Shown here: positions 10,563 to 22,684 of the stretch, piece after piece | How positions within the stretch are numbered: position 1 is the stretch's first letter | How the letters are laid out: each line of letters starts with the position of its first letter | Assembly: GCF_905220415.1 (NCBI RefSeq) | Contig: NC_059548.1 | Coordinates: 4,342,501 to 4,406,500 of the forward strand | Length of the DNA stretch: 64,000 nt | DNA from: Colias croceus | Taxonomy: Eukaryota; Arthropoda; Insecta; Lepidoptera; Pieridae | Direction of reading: 5' to 3' | Translations under genes and position numbers: made by a program | Notes under the pieces: model-generated | What the model was told of the DNA's origin: nothing | What the model saw: the letters and a program-made list of their open reading frames with translations, nothing else | Database searches by the model: none

Positions 10563-12961
10563 TTCACGGCATGTGCTAATAAATATAAAATATGTAACAA
10601 TTGTATATTTAGTCGATATCTAACCTAATAAAATTAGTCGCCCTATTAAAATTAGTCCCCTATTAAGAAAGTTCACTAACAAACACTAAATTATATTTTC
10701 TCTTTGCGACGCTATCGTATCCTTTCGATTGGAAAATTATTCATCAAATCAATTCGAAAAGGGGCGAAGATCCGTTCTCGAATAAAACCTCGTAATTGGC
10801 TCTCCTGATAAAGAAATAACAACACTGGCTTCAGGAAATTGAATTTTTCATGGCTATTTACTAATTTATTTTTTCTGCTCGCATTGTTCTGTTTTACGGG
10901 ACGGAATTAATTGAAATTTTTAGAAATCTCTCGATCGTTAAGTGGTTTATTTGATGCTGTGGCTAATCAATTAGAATATTACCTATAGAGTTTATTATTA
11001 TATATAATTGCTTTTTAAAATTAGGGGGTATTTTATACACCTAATATGTACATTTGTTGTAGATGTGCTGACAGTTTGCAGATGAAGATATACAGGGCAT
11101 GGAAGTTTGTTACATGACCTATCCTATTGTTCTCATAACTATCAAAATGTAAAAAATAACAAAGTAACTATAAAAAATTGCCTACCTATTTACATAGTGT
11201 AAGGATGCAGTCCCTATTTCCAACTAAGTTTAGCAAAGCTTTCATAAACTTTAATAAGTCACTATTAATACTTTCGTGAAAAAAAAAATACAAACGCTTC
11301 AAAAAACACGATATCATATCAAAAAACACAGCACAGCGTACAATTATTGTCGGTTAGTCTAATTAGTTGGGGCTCGCGTTACTAGTTAAGTCTAGTTCGT
11401 TAACAAGACTCGGTTAGCGGCTGTTAGTCGCTGATTGTCGACACGGAGACATCACCTTAATGAGTTGTTGAGTTGTCAAATTGGATTTCAGAGTACCTAT
11501 CTATAATTTATGAAGAAATATTTTTTGTATTTTTTCATAATTTTTATAACAATAAAACTTTATTCTTTCAAACGTTTTTTATCGTGTGTTGAAGTAATTT
11601 TTGTTTTTATTTCTTTCAATTCGGTGTGTAGATGCGTTGGTGAAATTTCAATAGGTCCCTAATATTAACACAGTTGACAGATATGTACTACGTTGATATT
11701 AATTTAAAATGGCGATAGATTTATAAACGTAGACAGACAATATAACCTGTAGGTAGGTAACTTTATTGTTATTGTTGCTTTTGTTATATTGTAGAAATAA
11801 TATTGAGTCTGTTTTATTAAGACAAGACAAGAAAATTAAGACTAGTAAATGTTGTAATATTTATTTTATATTTTTTATTAACTCTCTCAAGCTGATTCTC
11901 GTGCTCTATTTCTGAACAGAATAATGAACTTGAATTATCTTCGGAATCTTTTTACAATTTTATATTACTTAATTATTATTGAAAACAAACAGGAATATAA
12001 TAATTCAATTCGACAACACTTTTAATGCAAATTACGCCTCAAGGCGGAATTACCTTAATTATTCTCTTCCAAAATTATTATTCTAAAATTGTTTATTATT
12101 ATTTTTTAAGAAAAATAACATTCCTCTAATTTCTACAATCTTTTCCACAATAAAATAGAATACTTGTTTTCTTGTACTTTGTGTGCATTTTCAAAGGTAC
12201 TCTTATATAATATAATATTATGTGAACGGTAAAAATTTTAGTTGTATTGAATAAGGTTTTAAATAGTAATATTGATAAATGAGATAGATTTGTTCTTCTT
12301 AATTTAAATAAGAAATCTATCGCATTAGGTTAAAATCCTGTAATGATAGTAAGTCCTACGTAATGTGAATAAATTAAAAATAATAATGGATCTACTTAAA
12401 AACTAAAAGCAATTAGTCACTAAATATAGCTATCAGGTCCACTAAATGTAGGTATGCGGTAGCTTTAGTGCTAGAGTGGCTTGCAAATAGAGTCGGGCAT
12501 CGCAACCGCAGCACCCGGTAACCTGATGGAAACGTTTAATCGATAATGGCCTTTAATTGCATTGGATATGAGATTATGGTATTTATGATAACCGTCTTGA
12601 ATACTGAAAGACTGGCGTGTTTGTGGTTTTATATTATTGGGAATAGAGATTTTCGGTATGGTTTAGGGGTGTGATAGGTCCGTATTATTTTAGAACTACA
12701 CAGAAATACAGAAGAACACTTTGAAAAAACTGACCACGAGACTGAAATTATACAAGTTGACTAAGATATATTATGCAACGTTAAAGTAACCATAATGTAT
12801 TTATAATACGCATGAGATTCGATAGAGTTTTGTATAATTTATCAGATATATTTATTGATTTTACAGATAGGACATCATGCAACTATAACAAAAGAATGTT
12901 TTCACAATAAAAAAGAGAAAAGTGGGTCGATTCTTTTAATTAGAACATTTGTCATATTTTA
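10563..12961. other. AT-rich non-coding stretch
   Basis: About 2.4 kb with no supported exon, RNA gene or repeat family. A short near-duplication of AAAATTAGTC is seen around 10630-10665. Confidence 0.5.
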
Positions 12962-13227
12962 TTAACCGACTTCAAAAAAAAGGAGGAGGTTATCAATTCG
13001 GCCGGTATATATTTTTTTTTTTTATGTATGTACACCGATTACTCCGAGGTTACTGAACCGATTTACGTGATTCTTTTTTTGTTCGATGCGGGATGGTGTC
13101 GAATTGGTCCCATAAAAATTTTATTCGGATAGGCCCAGTAGTTTTTATTTTATGAGCATTTTTGTCTGTAGGTATTTGTAAATTTTGCAAGTGCAAGTTT
13201 GAAGTCGGTTGTTTTTAACGCAGTTAT
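12962..13227 (+). mobile_element. Non-autonomous element with AACCGACTTC terminal inverted repeats
   Basis: Begins AACCGACTTCAAAAAAAAGG and ends TTTGAAGTCGGTTG plus TTTTTAACGCAGTTAT; the core CCGACTTC is inverted between the ends. The interior reads GGAGGAGGTTATCAATTCGG, a T-run, ATGTATGTACACCGATTACT and a GTCGAATTGGTCCCATAAAA phrase. The same interior occurs at 41029-41244, and the full terminal repeat occurs on both ends of the palindrome at 41482-41765. Such sequences are common in Lepidoptera in my recollection; the superfamily is unresolved. The left terminal repeat lacks its outer ATAACTGCGTTAAAAAC part. Confidence 0.75.
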
Positions 13228-13787
13228 CACTTGTTGTTTTATTAAATGCATTATCTATAACTTAAAGCCACGAAACCATCGAAGGCACTGTAACATTATG
13301 ATGTTAACCAACAGATAGATAAATCATTACAATCGGTCTTCAATTTTGAATGCGGAAAGCAAATTACTAGTTGAAATAGCCCCAAGCGATAACTATTTAT
13401 AATTTATGTGGTCGTTTACATTAATAAATTGCTCTTTAAACGAATATAAATTGAAATTAAAACCAATTGATATAAATCAATCGGTGAATTGTATTACGGT
13501 GTACGGTGTATTCATTCATAAAGTACAATTATTATGAAAGCTTTGCTAAACTTTGTGCTTTGTTCATAATGAAACAATTTCGTATTCATCGGAACTACAA
13601 GTAGGTACCTACCGCGTACTATAACTAAATAACGTAATATAAGTACAAATTTAATATAGACACTTATTAGGCAAACATGCTCCATCCTAGACCACGCTTG
13701 TCGCTTTCCATCAGGCGAAGCGTTGGTCAAATGCTTGCCTAATCCTAACATTAAAAAAAATGTTGTGTGGTTTTATGAAACCACGGT
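13228..13787. other. Non-coding stretch with a possible retroelement 3' scrap
   Basis: At about 13675-13758 a segment reading CGCTTTCCATCAGGCGAAGC, GGTCAAATGCTTGCCTAA and a short A-run resembles the 3' tails of lepidopteran LINEs or SINEs as I remember them. This is weak and unsupported by a second copy in the window. The rest is AT-rich without structure. Confidence 0.35.
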
Positions 13788-13917
13788 AAAAGTGAAACTT
13801 TTTTTCACACTATAGACATAACTAAAAATTATCGTATTTGTACGATAATTATCGTACGTGTCGTTACATGCGCTACACAGACCAAAAAGTTTGAGACGAT
13901 GTAATAAGTTTCACTTT
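13788..13917. mobile_element. 130-bp MITE-like unit with AAAGTGAAACTT ends
   Basis: AAAGTGAAACTT at the left is inverted as AAGTTTCACTTT at the right. The core contains the smaller inverted pair ATTATCGTA/TACGATAAT. The same GTGAAACTT terminal core bounds the 28659-28833 element, suggesting related ends with different interiors. No transposase. Confidence 0.6.
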
Positions 13918-14117
13918 AAAAAAAAATTAACTAATAAGTAGATTAAAAGCCTTCACTTTTCACAAAAAAAAATTTAATACCTATGTCTATTTACATCATT
14001 AAAAAACTTGTTAATATACTTACACTGCCTATAGAATCTATTCACAACGGAAAACATATTTGCTATCTCGCTAATATAGCTTCAGTTCACATGGAATAAA
14101 TTATTATATATTACCTA
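13918..14117. other. AT-rich gap
   Basis: Contains the left copy of a 57-bp direct repeat at 14049-14105 and otherwise nothing recognised. Confidence 0.5.
14049..14105 (+). repeat. 57-bp direct repeat, left copy
   Basis: GGAAAACATATTTGCTATCT followed by CGCTAATATAGCTTCAGTTC and CACATGGAATAAATTATT minus overlaps; it recurs at 15092-15148 with one mismatch. The two copies are 1043 bp apart in the same orientation. Confidence 0.9.
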
Positions 14118-14290
14118 TTAGCGGTCCGCCCCGGCTTCGCCCGTGGTACATGTTTACTTTTTCTCTCCATAAGAACCATCCTCGTACTTGAAGGAATATA
14201 ATAAAAAAAGAATTATCGAAATTGGTTCAGCCGTTCTCGAGTTATGCGCTTACCAACACATTTTGCGATTCATTTTTATGTTATAGATTA
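14118..14290 (+). repeat. Short interspersed repeat, family C
   Basis: Begins ATTAGCGGTCCGCCCCGGCT, then TCGCCCGTGGTACATG, an AAGAACCATCCTCGTACTTG phrase, GAAATTGGTTCAGCCGTTCT and CGAGTTATGCGCTTACCAAC, ending near TATGTTATAGATTATATA. The reverse-strand segment at 38352-38488 carries the same order. Confidence 0.75.
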
Positions 14291-14570
14291 TATATCATGG
14301 TTTTGTATTCTACAATAATACAATCTACCTACATAATGTTTAATTGTTAGACGAAAATAGAGCAGAAATGAAGCCAATATTCCAGGCTTGTGATATTATA
14401 TGCTAGGCTGGATAAATAATTAATTAGTTAATTATAGGTATTTATAAATTCTACCTCTGGGTGTTATTTCAAGCAAGTGGGTAGTTGAGCGACAACTTTA
14501 TACGGCAGGTACCTGTATTATTATTTATTCTATTTTAATATTCTATGTGAACATTGTAACTTTATAATAC

Positions 14571-14815
14571 ACTAGGTTTCCTCCCGCGGCATCGCCCGCG
14601 CAGTCAAAGAAAAACCCGCATAGTTCCCGTTCCCGTTCCCGTGGCATTTGCGAGTTTGCGCCATTTTCCCGGAATAAAAAGTAGCCTATGTCCTTTCTCG
14701 GGTATCAAAATAACTCCATACTAAATTTCATGAAAATTGGTTCAGTAGTTTAGGCGTGATTGAGTAACAGACAGACAGACAGAGTTACTTTCGCATTTAT
14801 AATATTAGTATGGAT
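14571..14815 (+). repeat. Short interspersed repeat, family D, nearly complete
   Basis: ACTAGGTTTCCTCCCGCGGC head, CATCGCCCGCGCAGTC, a TTCCCG triplication, CCGGAATAAAAAGTAGCCTA, TGTCCTTTCTCGGGTATCAA, TTCATGAAAATTGGTTCAGT, a CAGA microrepeat and the tail TTTATAATATTAGTATGG. Relatives are at 60061-60240 and, inverted, at 3419-3716. Confidence 0.8.
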
Positions 14816-15223
14816 TAATGCTTTTCAAACGACTCAAAAAAGAGTGATTCGACTCTATTGTGATGATTCCTTGTATTTGTTACTTCATTATTATTTCTTT
14901 TCATTTTGATATGAGTTATTAAGTAATGTGTTTTATGATTTCAAATAATTTTAATAAATAATGTACAAATAAATCGTGAATTCGTCTGAAAAAAAGTAAT
15001 GGTGAGAAAAAAATTATTAACTTTACTATAACAATATCGTTTTTGAATTACGCAAATATTGTGAGGCTTCCCAAATTTAATATCCACAATGGGAAAACAT
15101 ATTTTCTATCTCGCTAATATAGCTTCAGTTCACATGGAATAAATTATTTCTAAACACGAGGAAATCAATTTTGTTATTATATGTTTTGTTGTTACAATAT
15201 AATACGAATTGTTATGACGATAA
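14816..15223. other. AT-rich gap with right copy of the 57-bp repeat
   Basis: Holds the right copy of the 57-bp direct repeat (15092-15148). The LINE frame that follows is closed by a TAA at 15221-15223, so the 5' break of the LINE lies near here, though the exact junction is not visible. Confidence 0.5.
15092..15148 (+). repeat. 57-bp direct repeat, right copy
   Basis: Same sequence as 14049-14105 except for one base (TTTTCTATC for TTTGCTATC). Confidence 0.9.
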
Positions 15224-17553
15224 ACTATTTTCGTATTTGATCTAGAATGTTCTACCATTTTAATTTTCTGTGATGTCAATATCATGGTTTCTAAATTTTA
15301 TAAAATTATCTATGAAATTATTGATGTTCATGTACCCAAACGGATTATTAAAAGTAATAAATACCCAATTTGGTATACAACTGACCTTAAGAAACTAATA
15401 TCTGAGAAGGAAAAAATTCGTAAGAGGTTAAAAATATATCACAATCCGAGGGACAAACTAGAGGTAGGTATCTTAAACAAAAGGATAAGCGATCTAATTA
15501 AGATCCGTTACAAGGAATACATTTCTAGTATCGAGTCATCTATTGTACAAAACCCTAAGAAATTTTGGGCGTTCATAAATAACCGAAAAGGTTGTTCATC
15601 AAATATTCCATCTGAAATGAAACTAGGCAATGTAACGTCTGATACGGGGCAGGGTATTTGCAAACTATTCGCTTCTCATTTTGAGTCGATTTATTCCAAG
15701 AGTGATAGGAATTTTATTTCTGATACTGAGGATAAGTATCCCCAATTCTTCATCCACAATATCGCCTTGAGTCAAGACCATATAGCAAAATTACTCCAAT
15801 CTCTTGATTCTAGTAAAGGTGCCGGGCCTGACGGTGTACCACCCTTGTTTATAACTAGAACATACACAAACCTGTCACTTCCTCTGAAAATTATATTTCA
15901 AAAATCTCTTGATTCTTCTCTCTTTCCTAAACAATGGAAACTTGCTAATGTTATACCTATTCACAAAAAAGGAGATAAGAGTGACACCAAAAATTACCGT
16001 CCTATTTCTATATTGAACACGTTTTCTAAAGTATTTGAACGCTTGGTGCTTTCCACTATTATGCCATACTTCTATAATCTAATTAACGATTTTCAACACG
16101 GTTTTTGTAAAAACCGCTCAACGGTCTCAAACTTGCTGCATTTTACTTTTTACATCTGCAATAATCTCGACAGTGGTAGTGAAGTAGATGCTGTATACAC
16201 TGACTTTAGTAGTGCTTTCGATAGGGTGGATCATTTCACTCTCTTACATAAATTAAAAAATTATGGATTCCACGGGCGTCTTTTGGATTGGTTTCATTCT
16301 TATCTTCACAATAGAATACAAAGAGTTACCGTGGGGGGTTATACGTCCCATGAATTTGTAGCAACTTCTGATGTCCCTCAGGGCTCGCATCTAGGCCCGG
16401 CCCTTTTCTTGATTTTTATTAACGATATTTCAGACTGTGTAAAATATAGTCAATGTGCAATCTTTGCAGATGATTTAAAATTGTATAGGACTGTAAATAC
16501 TTTGGCAGATGCATTTTTACTTCAACAAGATATAAATGCTGTTCGTAAATGGTGTATTGATAATAGGATGGAAATTAATGTTGTCAAGTGTTTACATATT
16601 AAATTCTCTAGAAAAATTAATAAATTAAATTCAGTTTATAACATTAACATGGAGCCTATAAAGGAAGTATCTGTTGCTCGCGATTTGGGTGTATACTTTG
16701 ACTCTAAACTTACTTTTTCGCATCACTTTGAGGATATTATTTCAAAAGCATGGCGTATGTTAGGTTTTATCAAAAGAAATACTAAGGATTTTCACACAAC
16801 TGCGCCTTTGGTAATTTTATTCAATTCTCTCGTCCGCAGTGTGGTAGAATATGCTAGTGCAATATGGAACCCTCACTATCAACGACACATTGCACGAATA
16901 GAAAAAGTACAAAAGGCATTCACAAAATTTTTAGCTTTTAAGGATGCTCACATCAACTATAGGGCCCCATATAATGATAGGTTAGAGCATTTCAAACTTG
17001 TTTCTTTGGAAAATCGTCGCCACCTTTTGGATCTTTATACTTTGCATAAAATCGTAAATGGCAATCTAAACACCAATCTTCTAACTTATATTAATTTAAC
17101 TGTTCCCCGTTCAATCCCACGTTATGCGATAGTTAATTCTTTTTCTGCCTCTTCGTCTCGTACAAACTTAAAGAAGTATAGCCCCATGAACAGACTAATG
17201 CGTGCTTTCAATAAGATTAATACAAATAATGATGTTGACATTTTTCACGACTCGTTTTGGTCTTTTAAGAATAAAATTATTGGAATTATCTGTAAGTGAC
17301 ACTGTTATTGGATTCCTCTAAGTTTTTTTTTTCTTGACAATATTGTTTTTAATTACTCTATTTAATTCTGACATTTTTTTTTCTGTGTATAATTTAGATT
17401 AATACTAAATTCAATCCAATGTTCATGTAATGCTGTATGTACCTATAATTAGTAGCCAATTTAGAATAGGATTTTATGTACGAATACTTATTTATTGTTA
17501 CAAATTGAGCTATTGTTGGTGCATCTATGATAAATAAATAAATAAATAAATAA
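15224..17553 (+). mobile_element. 5'-truncated LINE of the jockey/CR1 type with (ATAA)n tail
   Basis: The unit comprises the C-terminal part of ORF2 (reverse transcriptase plus tail), a 3' UTR of about 230 bp and a terminal microsatellite of AAAT/ATAA units at 17530-17553. No apurinic endonuclease domain or ORF1 is present upstream, so the copy is 5'-truncated, as is usual for target-primed insertion, and cannot move by itself. Preservation of a stop-free frame over 671 codons points to a fairly young insertion. Assignment to the jockey group rather than CR1 rests on the reverse-transcriptase wording and tail type and is inference. Confidence 0.85.
15284..17299 (+). CDS. Reverse transcriptase of a non-LTR retrotransposon (ORF2, N-terminally truncated)
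   Basis: This 671-residue frame is the RT part of a LINE polyprotein, the enzyme that copies element RNA into DNA at a nicked genomic target. In order: a linker (1-150) with PKKFWAFINNRKG near 91-103; SSKGAGPDGVPP at 176-187; IHKKGDKSDTKNYRPISIL at about 226-244; motif A YTDFSSAFDRVDH at 305-317 with catalytic Asp307; DVPQGSHLGPALF at 363-375; and the catalytic FADD box at 394-397 (FADD rather than YADD, a normal LINE variant). DLGVYFD near 467-473 and the VEYASAIWNP region near 520-529 belong to the thumb and C-terminal parts. The frame opens after a TAA at 15221 and would continue upstream into the endonuclease in a full element; the ATG is only the first available Met and may not be a real start. 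No frameshift or stop interrupts the domain. Confidence 0.92.
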   Translation: MVSKFYKIIYEIIDVHVPKRIIKSNKYPIWYTTDLKKLISEKEKIRKRLKIYHNPRDKLEVGILNKRISDLIKIRYKEYISSIESSIVQNPKKFWAFINNRKGCSSNIPSEMKLGNVTSDTGQGICKLFASHFESIYSKSDRNFISDTEDKYPQFFIHNIALSQDHIAKLLQSLDSSKGAGPDGVPPLFITRTYTNLSLPLKIIFQKSLDSSLFPKQWKLANVIPIHKKGDKSDTKNYRPISILNTFSKVFERLVLSTIMPYFYNLINDFQHGFCKNRSTVSNLLHFTFYICNNLDSGSEVDAVYTDFSSAFDRVDHFTLLHKLKNYGFHGRLLDWFHSYLHNRIQRVTVGGYTSHEFVATSDVPQGSHLGPALFLIFINDISDCVKYSQCAIFADDLKLYRTVNTLADAFLLQQDINAVRKWCIDNRMEINVVKCLHIKFSRKINKLNSVYNINMEPIKEVSVARDLGVYFDSKLTFSHHFEDIISKAWRMLGFIKRNTKDFHTTAPLVILFNSLVRSVVEYASAIWNPHYQRHIARIEKVQKAFTKFLAFKDAHINYRAPYNDRLEHFKLVSLENRRHLLDLYTLHKIVNGNLNTNLLTYINLTVPRSIPRYAIVNSFSASSSRTNLKKYSPMNRLMRAFNKINTNNDVDIFHDSFWSFKNKIIGIICK

Positions 17554-20500
17554 CAATACTGACTGAATACAATTGTAATTCTATTAAAAAATAACGAAAT
17601 ATTTGTATTTTCAATTAATCGCCAAATAGGTATATATAATTATAAGCTCATAAAGGCTGTATAGTGTGTATTGTTATAATCCCTAATATACACAAAATAT
17701 TTCGAGTTTGGTTTAAGAAAGCTAACTTTTTTTTGTTTATTGATTAACAATCTGAATCGAAACTTGATTTTATTAAGGTTTGAAAAAGCTTATGCCACAA
17801 ACAATAATTTAATTTATTATGTTTTTAAGTGTGATTGGTGGTTTGAGACGTTTTTAACCTGTAATACTAAATTCAGAAACATATAAGTAAATGTTTTATC
17901 AATTATAATTTGTTTAGTGTAGCTAAAGACGTGTCTCTTTATTTTTATCGAAAAAATAAACTCTAGATAGAGCTGAGCTAAAAAGACTTGGTATATTTTC
18001 GACGAGAAAAATCATTCGATTTGCTCGCTTTCGTTATTTATTAACTTCTGTGTTATCGTTATGATATATCATTCCCTTGCGAAGTATGGATGCAATAAAG
18101 GCCCGGCTAGCAATTACAATAATTACAACGAGTGAAGATAATACAGTTGAGAAATTGTCTGCTAAAAATGTATGAACTCTTGATAAGAAATTCGTATTAT
18201 AACGATACTTTTGCTATGAATGTAAGAGTCAGATTAATGTGAAGTTATGTGGTAGCTTTTTAGTAGAGCTGATCAATTTTAGGGACAGGAGACTGTTAAT
18301 TTATGTATTATAATAATGTTCAATTATTCCTTGGTTTGTTATTTTTATGGAACCAACGTTAGTTCAAACAGTATGTAATAATAATTTACAATATACTTTG
18401 TTTACATTTATGTTATGAATTAAGGTTTACAATACAGGACAAAAATAAATATTTTTCACGACAATCAAATATCCCATTTTTAGGAAGTGTTCATTGGATT
18501 ATGATACAAATAATTTAAATCGCGAATCACACAATCGCCAATTACCTACCACAACACATTTACCCGTGAACGAACATCCCTCATAAAATACATATTGTAT
18601 GAAGCAAATTGAATTTCTTCTGCGTAGTTTACCGAGGCTAGTGATGCGCCGGGAAATTCATTTCCGGTCACGTTCCGACTTTACTCACTAACTGACTTGA
18701 AGCACTGGAATTTTCTAAGTTCTAGCTTTAACAGGAAAATTGAAAGCAAATAATTGTTACTATAAATATAATGTTCGGTGTACGACTCTTGTACGTTCGC
18801 GACACACGATCTAATTAGCGTTAGTGTAGAATTGTTGAAATTATTTGTTGTTTTTTCTAGTGTAGTCTATCTGGGTAAAATAATTTTATATCCTATCTAT
18901 TGGAAGATGTTCGCATACTAGTAGTAAGTATACATAGTCAACAAGTTCAAAAGCGTTATATACCTATCGTTATAAAGCTTCTAAAATATAGAGATAGCTC
19001 ATAGAAGAATGTTAAAATTAAAATTAATCACGAGCGTCGATTGGAAGAGTTTATATTTTATTCTAATTATATAAATAATAAACAAAAAAAAAACAACATT
19101 TTTAGGTAGTTACTTACATGAAATAATAGGTATTATATCAGTCAGCTTTAATATATTATTGAAGTCCAACATTCACGTAAGAAAAGCAAAAATAAATCAC
19201 ATTAAAATAAACAACAATTACATTGAACGATTGAAACGAATAAAACCCCACTCCTTAAATATTTGTGTAACCCTCAACGACATTCCTATTCGATCTTGAT
19301 TTTTATGTCGTACGTAATAAAAATATGAGAATCTCTTGAGCGAAACTGTCTGCGGAAATATAAAAAGTTAAGGGAGATATCTTCAAAGTGCTCGAAAGTG
19401 GGTAGAGTCGTGTGCGTTACCAGGATGTTTATTTTCCGGCGTAAGATAAATGCCTCGTGAGGTACTTTGTTGCATTTTGCGTTATTTATTCGCTTTTCTG
19501 GATAAATCTCAGGTAGATAGGGTGAGCGATGTTTATATAGAATGTGTGTGAGAAATTTATACCCCTTTTGATTGCGTTGTTATTGCTCCGAATGAAGAAA
19601 ACAAATATAAGCAGTTATCTGATATCTTCCTGGCTATTCTTAGTATTTTAAATAGCTTAAAATGTTTACAGTATATTATGTATTTCTAGAACAAAGGTAT
19701 CATTATTCAACATAATTATTTAAGTTCATTAATAGGGCCGGTTCTATACGACTAGACATGTAACTCTCTGTAAGTTAAACAATAGCCTATAAAACAAACA
19801 AAATAAATCCCATACGAGAATAAAAACGAACATTTTTTACAACTTGTCCTCTGTTTATGGTGAAATAAAATGGCTCCATCGCACTTATGGCTGCGGAAAT
19901 CGTAAAGATATTCGAGTCATAATATTATGTATTGTTTTATTTAATGTTAACATGATTTATTATATTTTTCCAAGTTTATAACTGTTGCGAAGAAATCGTT
20001 TTTATTTGCCACCATATAACAACAACTATGAATATATCTGTCAATATATTATAGGCTGTAAATAAAAAAATACAAGTCTGCTTATTATTCTCCGATCAAA
20101 AGGCATTAAGTTTCATTTATTTGTAGAGAAGTTGTAGAACTTATATTAACAGATAATGGAAGGATGGTCTCTAGTATCAGCTCCATATCAGCAAATAATT
20201 CAAGTTCGGCATCATTTATAGCCTATAGATTAGATATACAGAATTCTGGACGGATCGTTAGCAATGGCTAACAATGTATTGTATTTCATGATACTCCACT
20301 TAATTAGCGAACATTGCACCCAATAATACCACAGTAACGTGTTTATTGTAAGCAAATATTCGAAATTAAATTGCATTTTCGACAGCGGAGCAAACAAAAG
20401 CTCATCATCGTTCTTGCGCTGCATTACAAATATTTACTCGCGGGAATGATAATTATTTTCATAAAATACACGGCGTAGGTGCAAAATATTGTTACTGTAT

Positions 20501-22684
20501 GTAAACTTAATAACGTCTCTCTTAGTGTGCACAGTTTGTATTATTTCGTTTATTCTTGTCTGGTTTAAATCTCTTTATTCATAGCAGCTCTTCAATATTA
20601 AATAATTGTGAAATGGAATACCCAAATGTTTTTACTACGTAGCTAATTTAAAGACATATAAATACTTACAATAGGTAACATTATCTGAGTATGTGATCAC
20701 TTGAGTTTATGAGCATGCTTGTGCATTTGTGTCTCCTGCATACTATGCCAGCTTCTACGCGGATTCTCCGCCAATTTGAGATTACGGTCAAAAGTCATTG
20801 AGATAATATTACTATTACGAGACACCACGAACAAAATCTGTGCGCCATTTTTTTTGCTCTAACTAAGTTTTAAAAATTATTATCTAGTTAGGTACCCTTG
20901 CACTTTTCCGTATTATTTGTATTATTTGTGCAATATCGTAACACACACGAAGGCATATTTGGTGCGTTTCACTTTAAAACAAATAAAAAATGAGCGTGCA
21001 GTTACGCCATATGGCGTATGTTGAGCGGAACATAAGTGATGTAGGCGGTGTCGTCTCCATATGTATATTTCAATGTCAAAAGTATTTCATTATTATTCTA
21101 AGTACTTTTACTGCATCTCTAAAATAAAATATTTTATAGAGGAAACATTTGTATTTTATTTTATTTGTAGATATGTTTGTAAATGTACTGATTTCACACA
21201 AAACCTGCTGGACCTATTTTCCTTTCCTTATAGATATTATGTTTAAATTAATACAATGTAATATTGTAGTTACAGAAATTTGAATTCCTATGCAATTTTT
21301 TTTAAATAATCGAGAGATACATAAAAATTAAATGGAAACAATATATAAAGTTCAATTTGAATGGAGCGAATGTCCTGTCAACTGCGATGGAACCTTTTAG
21401 AGTGAAATTCGATTCGTTATTGCTTGTTTACGATGCCATAACAAACGTGGCTAATGATATTTACGTTTATACTTTATTTTCAGGCAATTTAACAGGAATA
21501 TGTAGCTTATTGACTGTAAACTTTTTATCCCAATTTACTCCATTTTTATGCTCGAATAAGAGCTATACTTTTCATAGGTATTAATTCTAAATATTCAAAA
21601 ATCTTTGTATTATTCTTTTTATTTTCCACACGCTTGCATTAGCTTGACCTGTATGTTCGTATTTAAGCTATAATATGTATGTATATAACTTTATATATTT
21701 ATCAAGGATCGATCCAATAATATTATGAGCGAAATAAGCGATTTTTTTTTTCACTCTATAATTGTTATTTTTTCTTTGAATCTTTTCTTGGATTACGAAG
21801 GAAGGCGAATAGAAAAGTCAAAATTCATTAGCGTGACCCCTGTGGTCCCTCCCGCTGAGCCCGGAAACTATTTCTATTCAGAAGGGATTCAACCCTCTAG
21901 CTCCTTGTTTTGTAACGTGTACAAATATTTTCTAATAATCAAAACTTGTAGCAATTTGCGTATATGAAGCGGTTTTGTACGCATTTTACGGGTTAGATAT
22001 AACGCTCTTAAAAATAGTTTGTAAGTTATGTTATTAATTTGGATTTTTAGCTTATAAGTACTTTGAGTTTTACCACAGATAATTAATATTATGATACTGA
22101 TTTACTGACCTGGTTTTATTGTAAATTTTACTTTTAAATTCTTACTTGCTGAATCAAAATGAAACATAGAAATTATTCAAATGTTTTGTCATTTAAAAAA
22201 AAAATTGATTTAACGAAATTTGTTTCCGGAAAAATATGCTTTTAATTACAAAAATGTGGTTTCAAATATTTGTTTTTGCTCTTTCTATCAGAAGACACGT
22301 ACCTATATAATGTATGAAACAGCTATTTGCATCCCACAAGGTCGCTTCCATTTGCGGATGGTATTTGTTAATTTTCTGTGGTTCTCCGTCATTGATGCGC
22401 TTTCGAGTGACCGCACAACGAATTTAACGAAATATGCACTAAAACAAAGCTTTATTTAATCGCTTTAATCATTCTGTTTACGTTTTTCAGCAATTGATGC
22501 AAATTCTGCTTTGATCATTTGTGTTTGGATGTTATTTTGTAAACTAAACTATTCGCCTGGTAGTACTTATTTGGTTAAAATGTTGGACTGAATCACAAAT
22601 AAATCGAATTATTTTTCATGTTTCTCGTTAACTATTTAAAATTACATTATGTGCGTGTATAAGGCTTTTAAAGAAAGTTAAATA
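17554..22684. other. Long AT-rich non-coding stretch
   Basis: About 5.1 kb without a supported exon or repeat family. Short frames at 20230-20424 (minus), 21061-21246, 21357-21584, 21725-21967 and 22220-22459 (plus) have AT-driven composition, no splice context and no recognisable domain. A 16-bp palindrome TACGCCATATGGCGTA is at 21003-21018. Confidence 0.5.

Noticed and set aside
14049..15148. LTR pair of a small retrotransposon
   Set aside because: The 57-bp repeats do not begin TG or end CA, no primer-binding site or polypurine tract is visible, and the interior consists of unrelated SINE-like units.
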